A DNA stretch of 14,758 bases from positions 1-14,758 of the forward strand of contig JAULUH010000091.1 of the NCBI GenBank assembly GCA_032111745.1. The letters are read 5' to 3'. This DNA is from JAULUH01 sp032111745 (GTDB taxonomy: Bacteria; Chloroflexota; Anaerolineae; JAAEKA01). The position numbers and the translations under genes are program-made. The notes below the pieces were generated by a model. The model had not been told where the DNA came from, did not search any database, and saw only the letters and a program-made list of their open reading frames with translations. Positions 1 through 7,159 of the stretch are shown in pieces (the stretch's first letter is position 1; each line of letters starts with the position of its first letter).

Positions 1-532
1 GGTCAGCCTGCTCCCGCACGATGTTGACCACCACGAAGAACATCAGCACGCCGCCGACGACCTCGGCAAAGCGTCGGATGGTGGTGACGCTGGGCTGGGC
101 GTTGCTGCTGCCGAGGGCAAAGGAGAACACCACCAGGAAGAGGAAGATGGCCACGGCCAGGCCCATGGGGGAGCCGACGAAGCGGCGCTCCTGGCCGGTG
201 ATCAGGCCCACGGCCCACACAAACACCAGGGCGGCCAGGGCGATATCGAGGAAGGTGGGCTTGAAGCCCAGGCGGAAGGGCATGGCCGCGAAGGGGAGCA
301 GGCAGGCCACGAAGATGACGAACACCAGCCCCCACTGCGCGCTGCGCAAGACCAGCACGGCGGCGATCAGGCCGAAGCCCAGCATCACGGCCAGGGCCGG
401 TCCCAAGACCGCAATGGCAACCGCGACCAGCGCCGCCGCCGCCACCAACAACGCGGCCATGGTCGCGCGCGACACACGGCGGTCAGAGTTGAAAAGCAGC
501 CGCTGGAACTGGGAAAGTACTCCGGTAGCCAT
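1..532 (-). CDS. O-antigen ligase/polymerase-like membrane protein, N-terminal part (runs off left edge)
   Basis: An open frame starts at ATG 532 and stays open to base 1, giving about 177 residues with no stop. The start is basic and polar (MATGVLSQFQRLLF, then SDRRVSR). It is followed by closely spaced hydrophobic segments at about residues 24-65, 65-80, 93-112 and 123-142, and by another near 155-172. Hydrophobic hairpins separated by short basic loops (FRLGFKPTFLDIALAAL, TGQERRFVG) resemble the N-terminal half of Wzy/WaaL-type O-antigen polymerase or ligase proteins. The catalytic periplasmic loop would lie beyond the edge, so function rests on topology and context. GTG 535, in frame and directly upstream, is an alternative start; TAA lies just above it. 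There is no Shine-Dalgarno. The gene closes a run of three glycosyltransferase genes, consistent with polymerising or ligating a lipid-linked glycan at the membrane. It could be another polytopic membrane protein. Confidence 0.62.
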   Translation of the reverse strand, partial: MATGVLSQFQRLLFNSDRRVSRATMAALLVAAAALVAVAIAVLGPALAVMLGFGLIAAVLVLRSAQWGLVFVIFVACLLPFAAMPFRLGFKPTFLDIALAALVFVWAVGLITGQERRFVGSPMGLAVAIFLFLVVFSFALGSSNAQPSVTTIRRFAEVVGGVLMFFVVVNIVREQAD

Positions 533-540
533 CACTAGCC

Positions 541-569
541 GTTATAGACGAAGTCCAGCCCGCTGTCAA
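541..569 (-). promoter_or_regulatory. Near-consensus sigma-70 promoter for the O-antigen ligase-like gene; leaderless transcript predicted
   Basis: On the minus strand a perfect -35 TTGACA (569 to 564) is followed by exactly 17 bases and a -10 TATAAC (546 to 541, 5 of 6 consensus). The -10 ends only 8 bases before the ATG at 532. Standard geometry puts transcription start at about 533-535, at or within 2 nt of the start codon. The promoter lies in the 60-bp gap after the GT-C gene, which contains no other obvious signal. Motif and spacing are seen directly; activity is inferred. Confidence 0.62.
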
Positions 570-592
570 GAACGTGCCGGCTGGCCGGCGGC

Positions 593-2974
593 TCATGGCA
601 GCGGCTCGGGCGCAACGTCCGAGCGCTCCACGCTGGGCACGTAGTGTAGATGCTGGGCACCGGGGAAGGTGACGGCGACCAGGCTGTCGCCGGGCAGCGC
701 GGTGCCGTCCGGCTGCCGCGTTGCCAGGCGCGTGCCTGAGCCCGGCTCATACAGCCCAACCCGGATCTGATAGGTGCCCTCCGGGGGCAGGCTGAGGGGA
801 GGCCGCAGCTGGTGGATGTGGGTGACCCGATCACCTGGCTCCCACATGCTGCTGGGGTACACCTCGTTAGTCAGCGGCAGATCGTAGCCCGCCACGACCT
901 GGCCCTGCTCGTCCACCACGTGGGCAAAGACCGTATAGTCCGCGGCTGGCCGGGCCAGCGCGGCCAGATCCAGCTCGATGGTCACCAGGTCGTTGGGTCG
1001 CGGGGATGGCGGTGAGACCCGGAAGGCATGCAGGGTGATCGCTTCGCCAAAGGTGAGTAGGGGCTCCGGAGCCGGCTCAGCGGCGCCGGTTGCGCTCTCC
1101 CCGGCCACCAGCTTGAAGCGGCCGATGGTCAAGGCGTCGCCGACGCTGGCACCCTGGGCGTCTCGCACCTCCAGGTATTGATCCCCCCCGGGAAAACAGC
1201 TCAAAGTCAGCTTGACCTTGCCAGCGCTGGGGAGGTAGGGCCGGGCCGAGCTGTCGAGGTAGAGATCGTAGGTCTCGCGCAGGACATCGCCTGGCTGCCA
1301 GAGGGAGGTAGCGAAATTGCCGCGGCCGGGGAAGGCATGCACCTCGCCGTGGGATTGGTTGGCGCCGTCCAGCAGGTGCAGGGAGACTGTATAGTTGCTT
1401 GGGGTGCTGCCCAGGCTGCGCCACACCAGGGTGACCTGCAGGCGCTCGAACAGGCCCAGCCGGTCCGGCGCGATGCGGTAGCCGATCAGCTCGGCCACAT
1501 CCCCGAAGGTGGCGTAGACCGGCTGCTCCCCTGGTAGCAGCTCGTCCGAAGGGGCCAGGGCCGGCGCGGCGTAGGCCGGCCGGATCAGCAGCACCGGCAG
1601 CGCCAGGGCCAGGGCCAGCATCAGACCGCTGAGGGCCAGCAGGCCGGCGTTCCGGTAGCGATAGGGCAGCAGCCGGCCGATACCGAGGGCCAGGAGGATG
1701 CTGACCGTGGAGTAGACCGGCAGCAGGTAGCGGCCGCGCGGCTCCGAGCTGCCGGCGGCCTTGACCGCGGCCACGGCCCAGGCCAGCCCGATCAACACCA
1801 GGGCCGCCACGACCAGCCAGCGCCGCCGCTGTCCAGCCTCTTTATCAAGCAGGAACAGCACCACGCCCGCCAGGGCCAGCAAGGCGATGGCGGCATACAC
1901 GGCGATCACCGGGGGCGGCAGAGCCAGGTTGTCGTTGCCGAAAAGCCCCCAGAAGGTCATGAAGGCAAACCAGCCGGCGCGCAGGGGGTTCAGCACCTCC
2001 TGGCCGGCACTCCCGGTGCCGGTGAGGGCCTGCACCAGCACGCGCACGGTATCGACGTTCGGGTAGCTGTCGGACAGCAGTGCGCCCTGCTGCAATAGCA
2101 CGCGCATCAGCCACAGCCCCAGGGCCACTACCACCATCCCGACCAGCCCGGCCACCAGCCAGGGCGTGCGGTTGCCCCGGCGCCGGGCCTGCGCGGCGGC
2201 CACCTCCACCAGGCCCAGGAGCACCACCCCACCTACGGCGGCGACGAGCGACAGGCTGGAGTACTTGGCCAGCAGGGCCAGGACCCCGCTGCCCACAGCC
2301 AACGCCAGCACCGGCCAGCGCCAGCCGCGCAGCACCAGGGAGGCGCAGAAAGTGACGCACCAGGCGCCCAGGGCCCCGGCCAGGATGTCGTTGTTGATGA
2401 CGGCGGAGGAGAACACGTATTGGGGAATGAAGGCGTTGACGGCCATGGCCACCGTGGCCCAACGCCGGTCGGCGAAGAAGATCAGGCCGGTGAGATAGGT
2501 GGCGACGATGCCGGCGAGCCCGAAGAGGCCCGACACCAGCCGCATGATGTGCACGGCCAGTGGTGTGCCCCGGTAAGGGAAGGCCTCGTTCGCGGCGTGC
2601 ACCACCATGTTATTGCCGGCGCGGGACGGATCGGTGTGCACATGGGGATTGGAGTTGACCGGCCACGTGTCGCCTACCGGCACCCAGAAAGTAGCGCCGG
2701 CACTGAGCAGATAGTAGAGGGGCGGTTGCCGGAATTGCCACTCGCCGACGGTAGGGGTCTCGACCACCTCGGCGCAGGGGTCGGTGGAGACTGGCGCCGC
2801 GATCAGGCTGTCCGGCGCCGGCAGGGCCCGGTTGTCCACGATATAGCGCACGTAGCTGAAATGCGAGCGCTCGTTGTCGGATTCCCAGAGGGGGATGGAC
2901 AGGTTGTAAATGCCCGATAGCAGCAGGAACAGGACGCCCACCAGGATGGCCCCGCGATGGTCGCGCACGATCAC
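593..2974 (-). CDS. GT-C (GT39/ArnT-like) membrane glycosyltransferase with two C-terminal beta-sandwich repeats
   Basis: The 793-residue product starts at GTG 2974 and overlaps the GT4 stop by 4 nt (GTGA), so the two are translationally coupled. One TM helix (residues 8-28) is followed by the acidic luminal-loop signature WESDNERSHFSYVRY (30-44) and QPPLYYLL (83-90). These are typical of GT-C enzymes that take sugar from a polyprenyl-phosphate donor. About ten further TM segments run to about residue 475. Two related soluble domains follow, about 486-637 and 638-775. They share NYTVSLHLLD/DYTVFAHVVD, TSLWQPGD/SSMWEPGD and the LTLSCFPGG/IRVGLYEPG strand, so they look like an internal duplication. 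The predicted role is outer-face transfer of a sugar to a glycan, lipid or protein; acceptor and sugar are unknown. The stop is TGA at 593-595. The GT-C assignment is fairly secure and specificity is not. Confidence 0.82.
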   Translation of the reverse strand: MIVRDHRGAILVGVLFLLLSGIYNLSIPLWESDNERSHFSYVRYIVDNRALPAPDSLIAAPVSTDPCAEVVETPTVGEWQFRQPPLYYLLSAGATFWVPVGDTWPVNSNPHVHTDPSRAGNNMVVHAANEAFPYRGTPLAVHIMRLVSGLFGLAGIVATYLTGLIFFADRRWATVAMAVNAFIPQYVFSSAVINNDILAGALGAWCVTFCASLVLRGWRWPVLALAVGSGVLALLAKYSSLSLVAAVGGVVLLGLVEVAAAQARRRGNRTPWLVAGLVGMVVVALGLWLMRVLLQQGALLSDSYPNVDTVRVLVQALTGTGSAGQEVLNPLRAGWFAFMTFWGLFGNDNLALPPPVIAVYAAIALLALAGVVLFLLDKEAGQRRRWLVVAALVLIGLAWAVAAVKAAGSSEPRGRYLLPVYSTVSILLALGIGRLLPYRYRNAGLLALSGLMLALALALPVLLIRPAYAAPALAPSDELLPGEQPVYATFGDVAELIGYRIAPDRLGLFERLQVTLVWRSLGSTPSNYTVSLHLLDGANQSHGEVHAFPGRGNFATSLWQPGDVLRETYDLYLDSSARPYLPSAGKVKLTLSCFPGGDQYLEVRDAQGASVGDALTIGRFKLVAGESATGAAEPAPEPLLTFGEAITLHAFRVSPPSPRPNDLVTIELDLAALARPAADYTVFAHVVDEQGQVVAGYDLPLTNEVYPSSMWEPGDRVTHIHQLRPPLSLPPEGTYQIRVGLYEPGSGTRLATRQPDGTALPGDSLVAVTFPGAQHLHYVPSVERSDVAPEPLP

Positions 2975-4134
2975 ACCTGGTAGAGCTGCAGGTGCCGTTG
3001 CGCGATGGCCTCCCAGGTGAAGCTATCGGCCAGCCGGCTGGCGCCCTCTCCCAGCCGTTGGCGCAGAGCCGGGCTCGGCCACAGCTCGGCCACGGCCGCG
3101 GCCAGCGCACTGGCGGAGCCGGACGGCACCAGCCAGATGTTCTCGCCGTGGACCATCTCCGGCACGATCACGGCGGGCAGGGTGCTGATGGTCGGCAATC
3201 CATGGGTCAGCGCGGCTAGCAGGCTGCCCCGGCGAAAGCTGGCGCCATCGCGGTACGGCAACACCGCCATGTCGGCTGCCACCAGGTTGGCCGAGACGTC
3301 GCCGGCGTCCATGAAGCCGGTCCAGTGCACCCGCTCCGCCAGCCCCAGCTCGGCGATGAGGGCCTTGACCGTGTCCAGGTAGGCCAGGTTGGTGGGATCG
3401 CTGGCGCCCACCTGCCCGCCGATCATCAGCAGGTGGACGGGAAGGCCACCGTCCCGCACCTGGGCCGTGGCCCGGATCAGCTCCTCTCCGCCCTTGCTGG
3501 CGTTGAGGAAGCCAAAATAGCACAGGAGCAGGTCATGCGGCCCGGCGCCCCACAGCCGGCGCTGGGCGGCCCGATCGAAGTCTGGCGGCAGGTCGCACAG
3601 GATGTTGGCTCCGATGGGAATCTCGGCCAGCTTGCCATCCAGCTCGGCATAGCCCTGCAGCCGGGCGTAGTCCTCGGCGTTGGTGGCGACGACCAGGTCG
3701 CAGTGCCTGGCCAGCTCCAGGTTGGCGCGCCAGCGCAGGGGGCCGGCCTTGGGGAACAGATAGGGCACGCGGAGGTCGTGAAAGGTCACGGCAGTCTGCT
3801 GGGGCCAGCGCTCCTTGCGCAGCGCCCGGGGCAGAAGGTTGATGGCCGGGTGCAGGCCAAAGGCCGCCGACTGGTACTGGAGGTGGATGACGTCGGCCTC
3901 GATCTCCTGGGCCAGGGTGCGCACCTGGCCCGCCAGCCCCCAACCCCAGGACTTGGCCTCGGAATAGACGTTGGCCACCCCATGGGGGGCCAGGTGGGCT
4001 GGCCCGGCGGCCTCACTGGTCAGCACATGGACGTCGGCACCCAGGGTGCCGAGGGCCGTGCCCAATAGCCAGGTGTAATCGCCGACCCCACCCTGCATGG
4101 GGGGGTACTCGCCCGTGATGAAGAGGATGCGCAT
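2971..4134 (-). CDS. GT4-family glycosyltransferase
   Basis: A 387-residue GT-B fold enzyme. The N-terminal Rossmann domain opens MRILFITGEYPPMQGGVGDY, with the glycine-rich GGVGDY acceptor-side loop at 15-20. The second domain starts near residue 200 with LLCYFGFLNASKGGEELI (203-220). The nucleotide-sugar site is ADMAVLPYRDGASFRRGSLLAALTHGLPTI (about 288-316). In that segment the usual E-x7-E of GT4 is replaced by the D-G-A-S-F-R-R-G-S variant seen in one GT4 subgroup. There is no signal peptide or TM helix, so it acts on the cytoplasmic side with a nucleotide-sugar donor. Donor and acceptor cannot be read from sequence; GDP-D-rhamnose is plausible because rmd/gmd are upstream. ATG 4134 has AAGGA at 4138-4142, only 3 nt away. 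Its stop overlaps the start of the GT-C gene. Confidence 0.87.
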   Translation of the reverse strand: MRILFITGEYPPMQGGVGDYTWLLGTALGTLGADVHVLTSEAAGPAHLAPHGVANVYSEAKSWGWGLAGQVRTLAQEIEADVIHLQYQSAAFGLHPAINLLPRALRKERWPQQTAVTFHDLRVPYLFPKAGPLRWRANLELARHCDLVVATNAEDYARLQGYAELDGKLAEIPIGANILCDLPPDFDRAAQRRLWGAGPHDLLLCYFGFLNASKGGEELIRATAQVRDGGLPVHLLMIGGQVGASDPTNLAYLDTVKALIAELGLAERVHWTGFMDAGDVSANLVAADMAVLPYRDGASFRRGSLLAALTHGLPTISTLPAVIVPEMVHGENIWLVPSGSASALAAAVAELWPSPALRQRLGEGASRLADSFTWEAIAQRHLQLYQV

Positions 4135-4183
4135 GGTTCCTTGGCTGGCTTAGCGTGTGGGCCGGTAACGTAGTCTGCGCTAG

Positions 4184-4213
4184 AGTCTACCCCACAGCGC
4201 GTGGCGGCGTCAA
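4184..4213 (-). promoter_or_regulatory. Candidate internal promoter for the GT4/GT-C gene pair
   Basis: On the minus strand TTGACG (4213 to 4208, 5 of 6) is separated by 18 bases from TAGACT (4189 to 4184, 4 of 6). It lies in the 173-bp GT2-GT4 gap, between the 7-bp repeat tract and the GT4 start, predicting a leader of about 40 nt. It is the best promoter-like pair in the gap, but the match is only moderate. Confidence 0.33.
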
Positions 4214-4252
4214 ATTGTTCGATCAGGCTGCCAACCCGAGCACTTACCGAAT

Positions 4253-4320
4253 CACCGATCACCGATCACCGATCACCGATTACCGATCACCGATCACCGA
4301 TTACCGATCAGCGATCAGCG
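4253..4320. repeat. 7-bp tandem repeat (C/T)ACCGAT, nine full units plus a partial tenth
   Basis: Units begin at 4253, 4260, 4267, 4274, 4281, 4288, 4295, 4302 and 4309, with a partial at 4316. Most read CACCGAT. Those at 4281 and 4302 read TACCGAT. The last two, nearest the gene, have CAGCG in place of CACCG. A degenerate edge (ttaccgaat) sits just left of 4253. The tract overlaps the end of the GT2 gene: its stop TGA (4308-4310) and the last few codons fall within repeat units. It looks like slippage-prone satellite DNA. Confidence 0.93.
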
Positions 4321-5300
4321 TGCAAACCGGAGCGCAATACCTCCCCATACGCGGCCATCCGTGCCCGGCGCATGGTGCGCTTGGCGCGCTGGCCCGGCCA
4401 GACCAGGCCGGCCAGCCACTTGGCGCTCTCTTCTGCCCATTGATAGACGAACGTGAGCAGCAAAAAGCTCCGCACCAGCGCGGCCGCGGGCCGCCCATGG
4501 TGCTTCTGCACAAAGCGCACCCGCGACGAGAAGAAATGGATGTCCCGGGCGGCCACCGCCTGCTCGCTGGACTTGCCCTCGTAGTGGGTGACTATAGCCT
4601 CCGGCAGGTAGACGACCTGCCAGCCGGCGTCCACGGCGCGGCGGCATAGATCCATCTCCTCCGAATACATGAAGAAGCCCTCGTCGAAGCCGCCCACCTG
4701 GTCCAGCACGGCCCGGCGCACCAGCATGCAGGCTCCGACCACCCAGTCCACCTGGCTGATGGCGTCGTCCGGGCAGTCGAGCATATAGTACCGCTCCAGT
4801 GCGCGGGCGCCGGGAAACCAGCGTTGCAGGACGGTGCTCTCGAGGAAAAAGATGCTCAGGGCCGGGAAGCGGCGCCGTGAGGACTGCAGGGATCCATCGG
4901 CGTAGCGCAGCTGCGGGCCGATGATGCCCACTGCGGGGTGCTGCTCGGCGTAGCGCAGTAGGGTATCGAGGGCAGCGGGATGGACCTCGGTGTCCGGATT
5001 CAGAAAGAGCACGTAGCGCCCGCGGCTTACCGCCAGGCCCTGGTTGTTGGCCCGGGTGAACCCCAGGTTTTGCCTGTTGGCGATCAGCTGGATCTCAGGG
5101 TGCTCGGCCCGCAGAATGGCTGCGCTGCCGCCGGTAGAGGCGTTGTCGACGACGATGACCTCGGCTGACCAGCCCGTGTTGGCCAGGCCGGCACCGGCCA
5201 GAAATAGGCCGTCGCTACCGGCGAGGGATGCCAGGCAGCGACGGAGAAGGTGTTCTACGTTCCAGTTGACGATGACGATAGAGAGGTCGGGCTGCGCCAA
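4308..5300 (-). CDS. GT2-family glycosyltransferase (rhamnosyltransferase-like)
   Basis: The GT-A fold is clear: DLSIVIVNWNVEHLLRRCL (5-23), VDNAS (51-55), NLGFTRANNQG (78-88), the DxD-equivalent FLNPDTEV (99-106), and GGFDEGFFMYSEEMDLCRR (203-221) with the conserved acidic pair. It resembles WbbL-type GT2 enzymes. A hydrophobic stretch near 275-300 may tether it to the membrane, as in relatives. The frame is open up to 5432, but everything above about 5320 overlaps the polyprenyl synthase end in another frame and has no homologous look. The only in-frame start codon between that stop and the first beta strand is TTG 5300, giving 330 residues and a 19-nt gap; the Shine-Dalgarno is weak. The stop and last residues are encoded by the 7-bp repeat. 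Predicted role is cytoplasmic sugar transfer onto a lipid-linked glycan, perhaps D-rhamnose. Family is secure; start and substrate are not. Confidence 0.88.
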   Translation of the reverse strand: MAQPDLSIVIVNWNVEHLLRRCLASLAGSDGLFLAGAGLANTGWSAEVIVVDNASTGGSAAILRAEHPEIQLIANRQNLGFTRANNQGLAVSRGRYVLFLNPDTEVHPAALDTLLRYAEQHPAVGIIGPQLRYADGSLQSSRRRFPALSIFFLESTVLQRWFPGARALERYYMLDCPDDAISQVDWVVGACMLVRRAVLDQVGGFDEGFFMYSEEMDLCRRAVDAGWQVVYLPEAIVTHYEGKSSEQAVAARDIHFFSSRVRFVQKHHGRPAAALVRSFLLLTFVYQWAEESAKWLAGLVWPGQRAKRTMRRARMAAYGEVLRSGLHADR

Positions 5301-5319
5301 GGGTTGGTCGCCTGCCGGA

Positions 5320-6291
5320 TCACAGGTGCCGCGACACCACGTAGTCGGCCAGACTCGCCATCTCGTCCCGGTAGACCGAGGCGGGCAGCGGGTCCAGGGC
5401 CTTTTTGGCGTTGAGCACGAACAGGGCGGCATCGGCCCGGGTGGCCTCGATGGCCGGCGAGCGCCCGATATCCATGATCAGCTCGGACAGGGCCTCGGAC
5501 GCGCTGTGGCCGTTGCCGGTGGCCTGCATGACCTGGATCGCGTCCGGATGAGCCTGCAGGTAGTAGTACACGGGCAGGGTCACCGTGCCATGCCGCAGGT
5601 CGTTGCCCACCGGCTTGCCGACGATGCGCTCATCGCCGACGAAGTCCAGGACATCGTCCATGATTTGGAAGGCCATGCCCAGGTTGTAGCCGTAGTCCCG
5701 CAGCGCGGCCACCTGCTCCTCGGGCGCCTCGCCCAGGACCCCGGCGGATTCGGTGGCGGCGGCGAACAGCGCGGCGGTCTTGCCGTAGATGCGGCGGAAG
5801 TAGGAGTCCTTGGTCTGATGCCAGTTACGGAGGTCCATCAGCTGGTGCAGCTCGCCCTCGACGATGGTCATCAGGGTCTGGGCGAAGATCTGCATCACCC
5901 GCACACTGCCGGTCTCGGCGGCGAAGTAGGCTGCCCGGGCAAACACATAGTCCCCAGCCAACACGGTGGCCCCGGTGCTCCACGAGGCGTTGAGGGTAGG
6001 ATGGCCGCGGCGCAGCATCGAGCCGTCCACCAGGTCGTCGTGGACGAGGGTTGCGGTGTGCAGGGCCTCGATGGCTGCCGCCAGGCTGGTCAGCCTGGCC
6101 CCCGGTGTCTTCGGATAGAGCTTGCCGGCCAACAGGGCCAGGGCCGGGCGCAGGCGCTTGCCACCGCTTTCCACGAGCAGGTTCAGGGCTTCGGACAGCG
6201 GCTCAAACAGCTCGCTGGGCGCCTGCAACTTGCCCTCGACAAGCCTGAGCTCATCGCCGATCAGTTCGAACAGCTGGGAATGGGTGCTCAA
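5320..6291 (-). CDS. Long-chain trans-polyprenyl diphosphate synthase
   Basis: The enzyme condenses isopentenyl diphosphate onto an allylic primer. The 323-residue product has GGKRLRP (43-49), the first Asp-rich motif HDDLVDG (84-90), a second DDVLD (212-216) and GKPVGNDL (225-232), so all catalytic elements are present. The residue five before the first Asp is Ala80. A small residue there, rather than an aromatic one, is associated with long products (C35-C50 range), as in heptaprenyl, octaprenyl or solanesyl diphosphate synthases. The usual role is a quinone side chain. The start is TTG 6291, the only option before an in-frame TAG, and is backed by a strong ribosome binding site. It lies 30 bp after tatD and 19 bp before the GT2 gene. 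Its position in a glycan locus may be incidental. The exact chain length cannot be read. Confidence 0.9.
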   Translation of the reverse strand: MSTHSQLFELIGDELRLVEGKLQAPSELFEPLSEALNLLVESGGKRLRPALALLAGKLYPKTPGARLTSLAAAIEALHTATLVHDDLVDGSMLRRGHPTLNASWSTGATVLAGDYVFARAAYFAAETGSVRVMQIFAQTLMTIVEGELHQLMDLRNWHQTKDSYFRRIYGKTAALFAAATESAGVLGEAPEEQVAALRDYGYNLGMAFQIMDDVLDFVGDERIVGKPVGNDLRHGTVTLPVYYYLQAHPDAIQVMQATGNGHSASEALSELIMDIGRSPAIEATRADAALFVLNAKKALDPLPASVYRDEMASLADYVVSRHL

Positions 6292-6294
6292 CGT

Positions 6295-6304
6295 CTCCTT
6301 CTCC
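6295..6304 (-). promoter_or_regulatory. Ribosome binding site that fixes the TTG start of the polyprenyl synthase
   Basis: Reading the minus strand, GGAGAAGGAG is followed by ACG and then TTG 6291. The GGAG at 6304-6301 lies 9 nt from the start and AAGGAG at 6300-6295 lies 3 nt from it. No ATG or GTG occurs between the site and the conserved N-terminus, and an in-frame TAG lies upstream. Confidence 0.65.
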
Positions 6305-6321
6305 TCGAACCAGGGTACGCG

Positions 6322-7119
6322 CTATGCCAGCCTGGGGAACGTGCGCCGGGCCAGGGCTGTAGTCTCGGCGGCTACAGTCTCGCCGTCGGTGCCCCACAGG
6401 CCGGCCAGGGCCTGCGCGATCAGCGGCACGTAGGCCGGCTCGTTGCGCCGGCCACGATGCGGATGCGGAGCGAGATAGGGCGCATCCGTCTCCAGCATGA
6501 TCCGGTGGCGTGGCAGTTGGGCGATGGTGGCCTGCAGCCGGTGGGCATTAAGAAAAGTCACCGGGCCACCGATGGAGAGAACCATGTTCCAACCGAACGC
6601 CTCTTCCGCCATGGCGACGTCACCTGAATAAGCGTGATATACGCCCAGGATAGCATCCTCTGCACGCCTCGTCTGTGCGATAGGCACCCATTTGCGTAAT
6701 ACGTCACGTAAATCCTCATGGGCATCCCGGCAGTGAATGACCACCGGCAGATCGAGCTCCAGGGCCAGGTCGAGCTGCGCCTCCAGGGCTGCCCATTGCT
6801 GCGCGTGGGGCACACGCTCCCAGTAGTAATCCAGGCCAATCTCGCCGATGGCGACCACCCTGGGATGGGCGGCCAGCTCTGCCAGCTGGGCCAGGGTGCC
6901 GTCGCTCCAGGCCGCGGACTCGTTCGGGTGAATGCCCACCTGCGCATACACACCCGGATAGCGCCGGGCCAGAGCAATGGCCCGCTGGCTGCTGGCGAGG
7001 TCCGTGCCGGGATTGATCACGATAGCCACGCCCGCGTCAGCCGCCCGCGCCACCACGGCATCCCGGTCCTGGTCGAACTGGTGGAAATCCAGGTGGCAAT
7101 GGGTGTCGATCAGCATCAT
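6322..7119 (-). CDS. tatD: TatD-family metal-dependent hydrolase (DNase)
   Basis: A 265-residue TIM-barrel amidohydrolase, the normal length for TatD. Metal ligands are in the expected places: H7 and H9 in DTHCHLDF, E93 in GEIGLDYY, H129 in VIHCRDAHEDL, H162 in YHAYSGD, and D212 in LETDAPYLAPHPHRGRRNEP. Family members are metal-dependent 3'-5' exonucleases or DNases, proposed to act in DNA repair and degradation. ATG 7119 is followed by a second ATG at 7116; the ribosome binding site is weak. It sits 40 bp after the phosphohexomutase gene and 30 bp before the polyprenyl synthase, probably in one transcript. Bases about 6541-6720 are distinctly less GC-rich (about 54% by hand count) and use TTA, CGT and GTA codons uncommon elsewhere here, yet the frame and catalytic residues are intact. 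Confidence 0.92.
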   Translation of the reverse strand: MMLIDTHCHLDFHQFDQDRDAVVARAADAGVAIVINPGTDLASSQRAIALARRYPGVYAQVGIHPNESAAWSDGTLAQLAELAAHPRVVAIGEIGLDYYWERVPHAQQWAALEAQLDLALELDLPVVIHCRDAHEDLRDVLRKWVPIAQTRRAEDAILGVYHAYSGDVAMAEEAFGWNMVLSIGGPVTFLNAHRLQATIAQLPRHRIMLETDAPYLAPHPHRGRRNEPAYVPLIAQALAGLWGTDGETVAAETTALARRTFPRLA

Positions 7120-7159
7120 GCCCGGCAGGCCTCAGCCGGAAACCTGGCCACGCACTTGC

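Noticed and set aside
3..335. A 110-codon minus-strand frame at the left edge
   Set aside because: It is Pro/Arg/Gly/His-rich shadow sequence in a different frame of the O-antigen ligase-like gene, whose hydrophobic frame is the coherent one.
4253..4320. Iterons of a replication origin
   Set aside because: The 7-bp period is shorter than typical iterons, and there is no rep or dnaA gene, AT-rich melting region or partition gene nearby.
5044..6627. A 527-codon plus-strand open frame across GT2, polyprenyl synthase and tatD
   Set aside because: It crosses three convincing minus-strand genes and has no domain or ribosome binding logic; it is a shadow of third-position GC bias.
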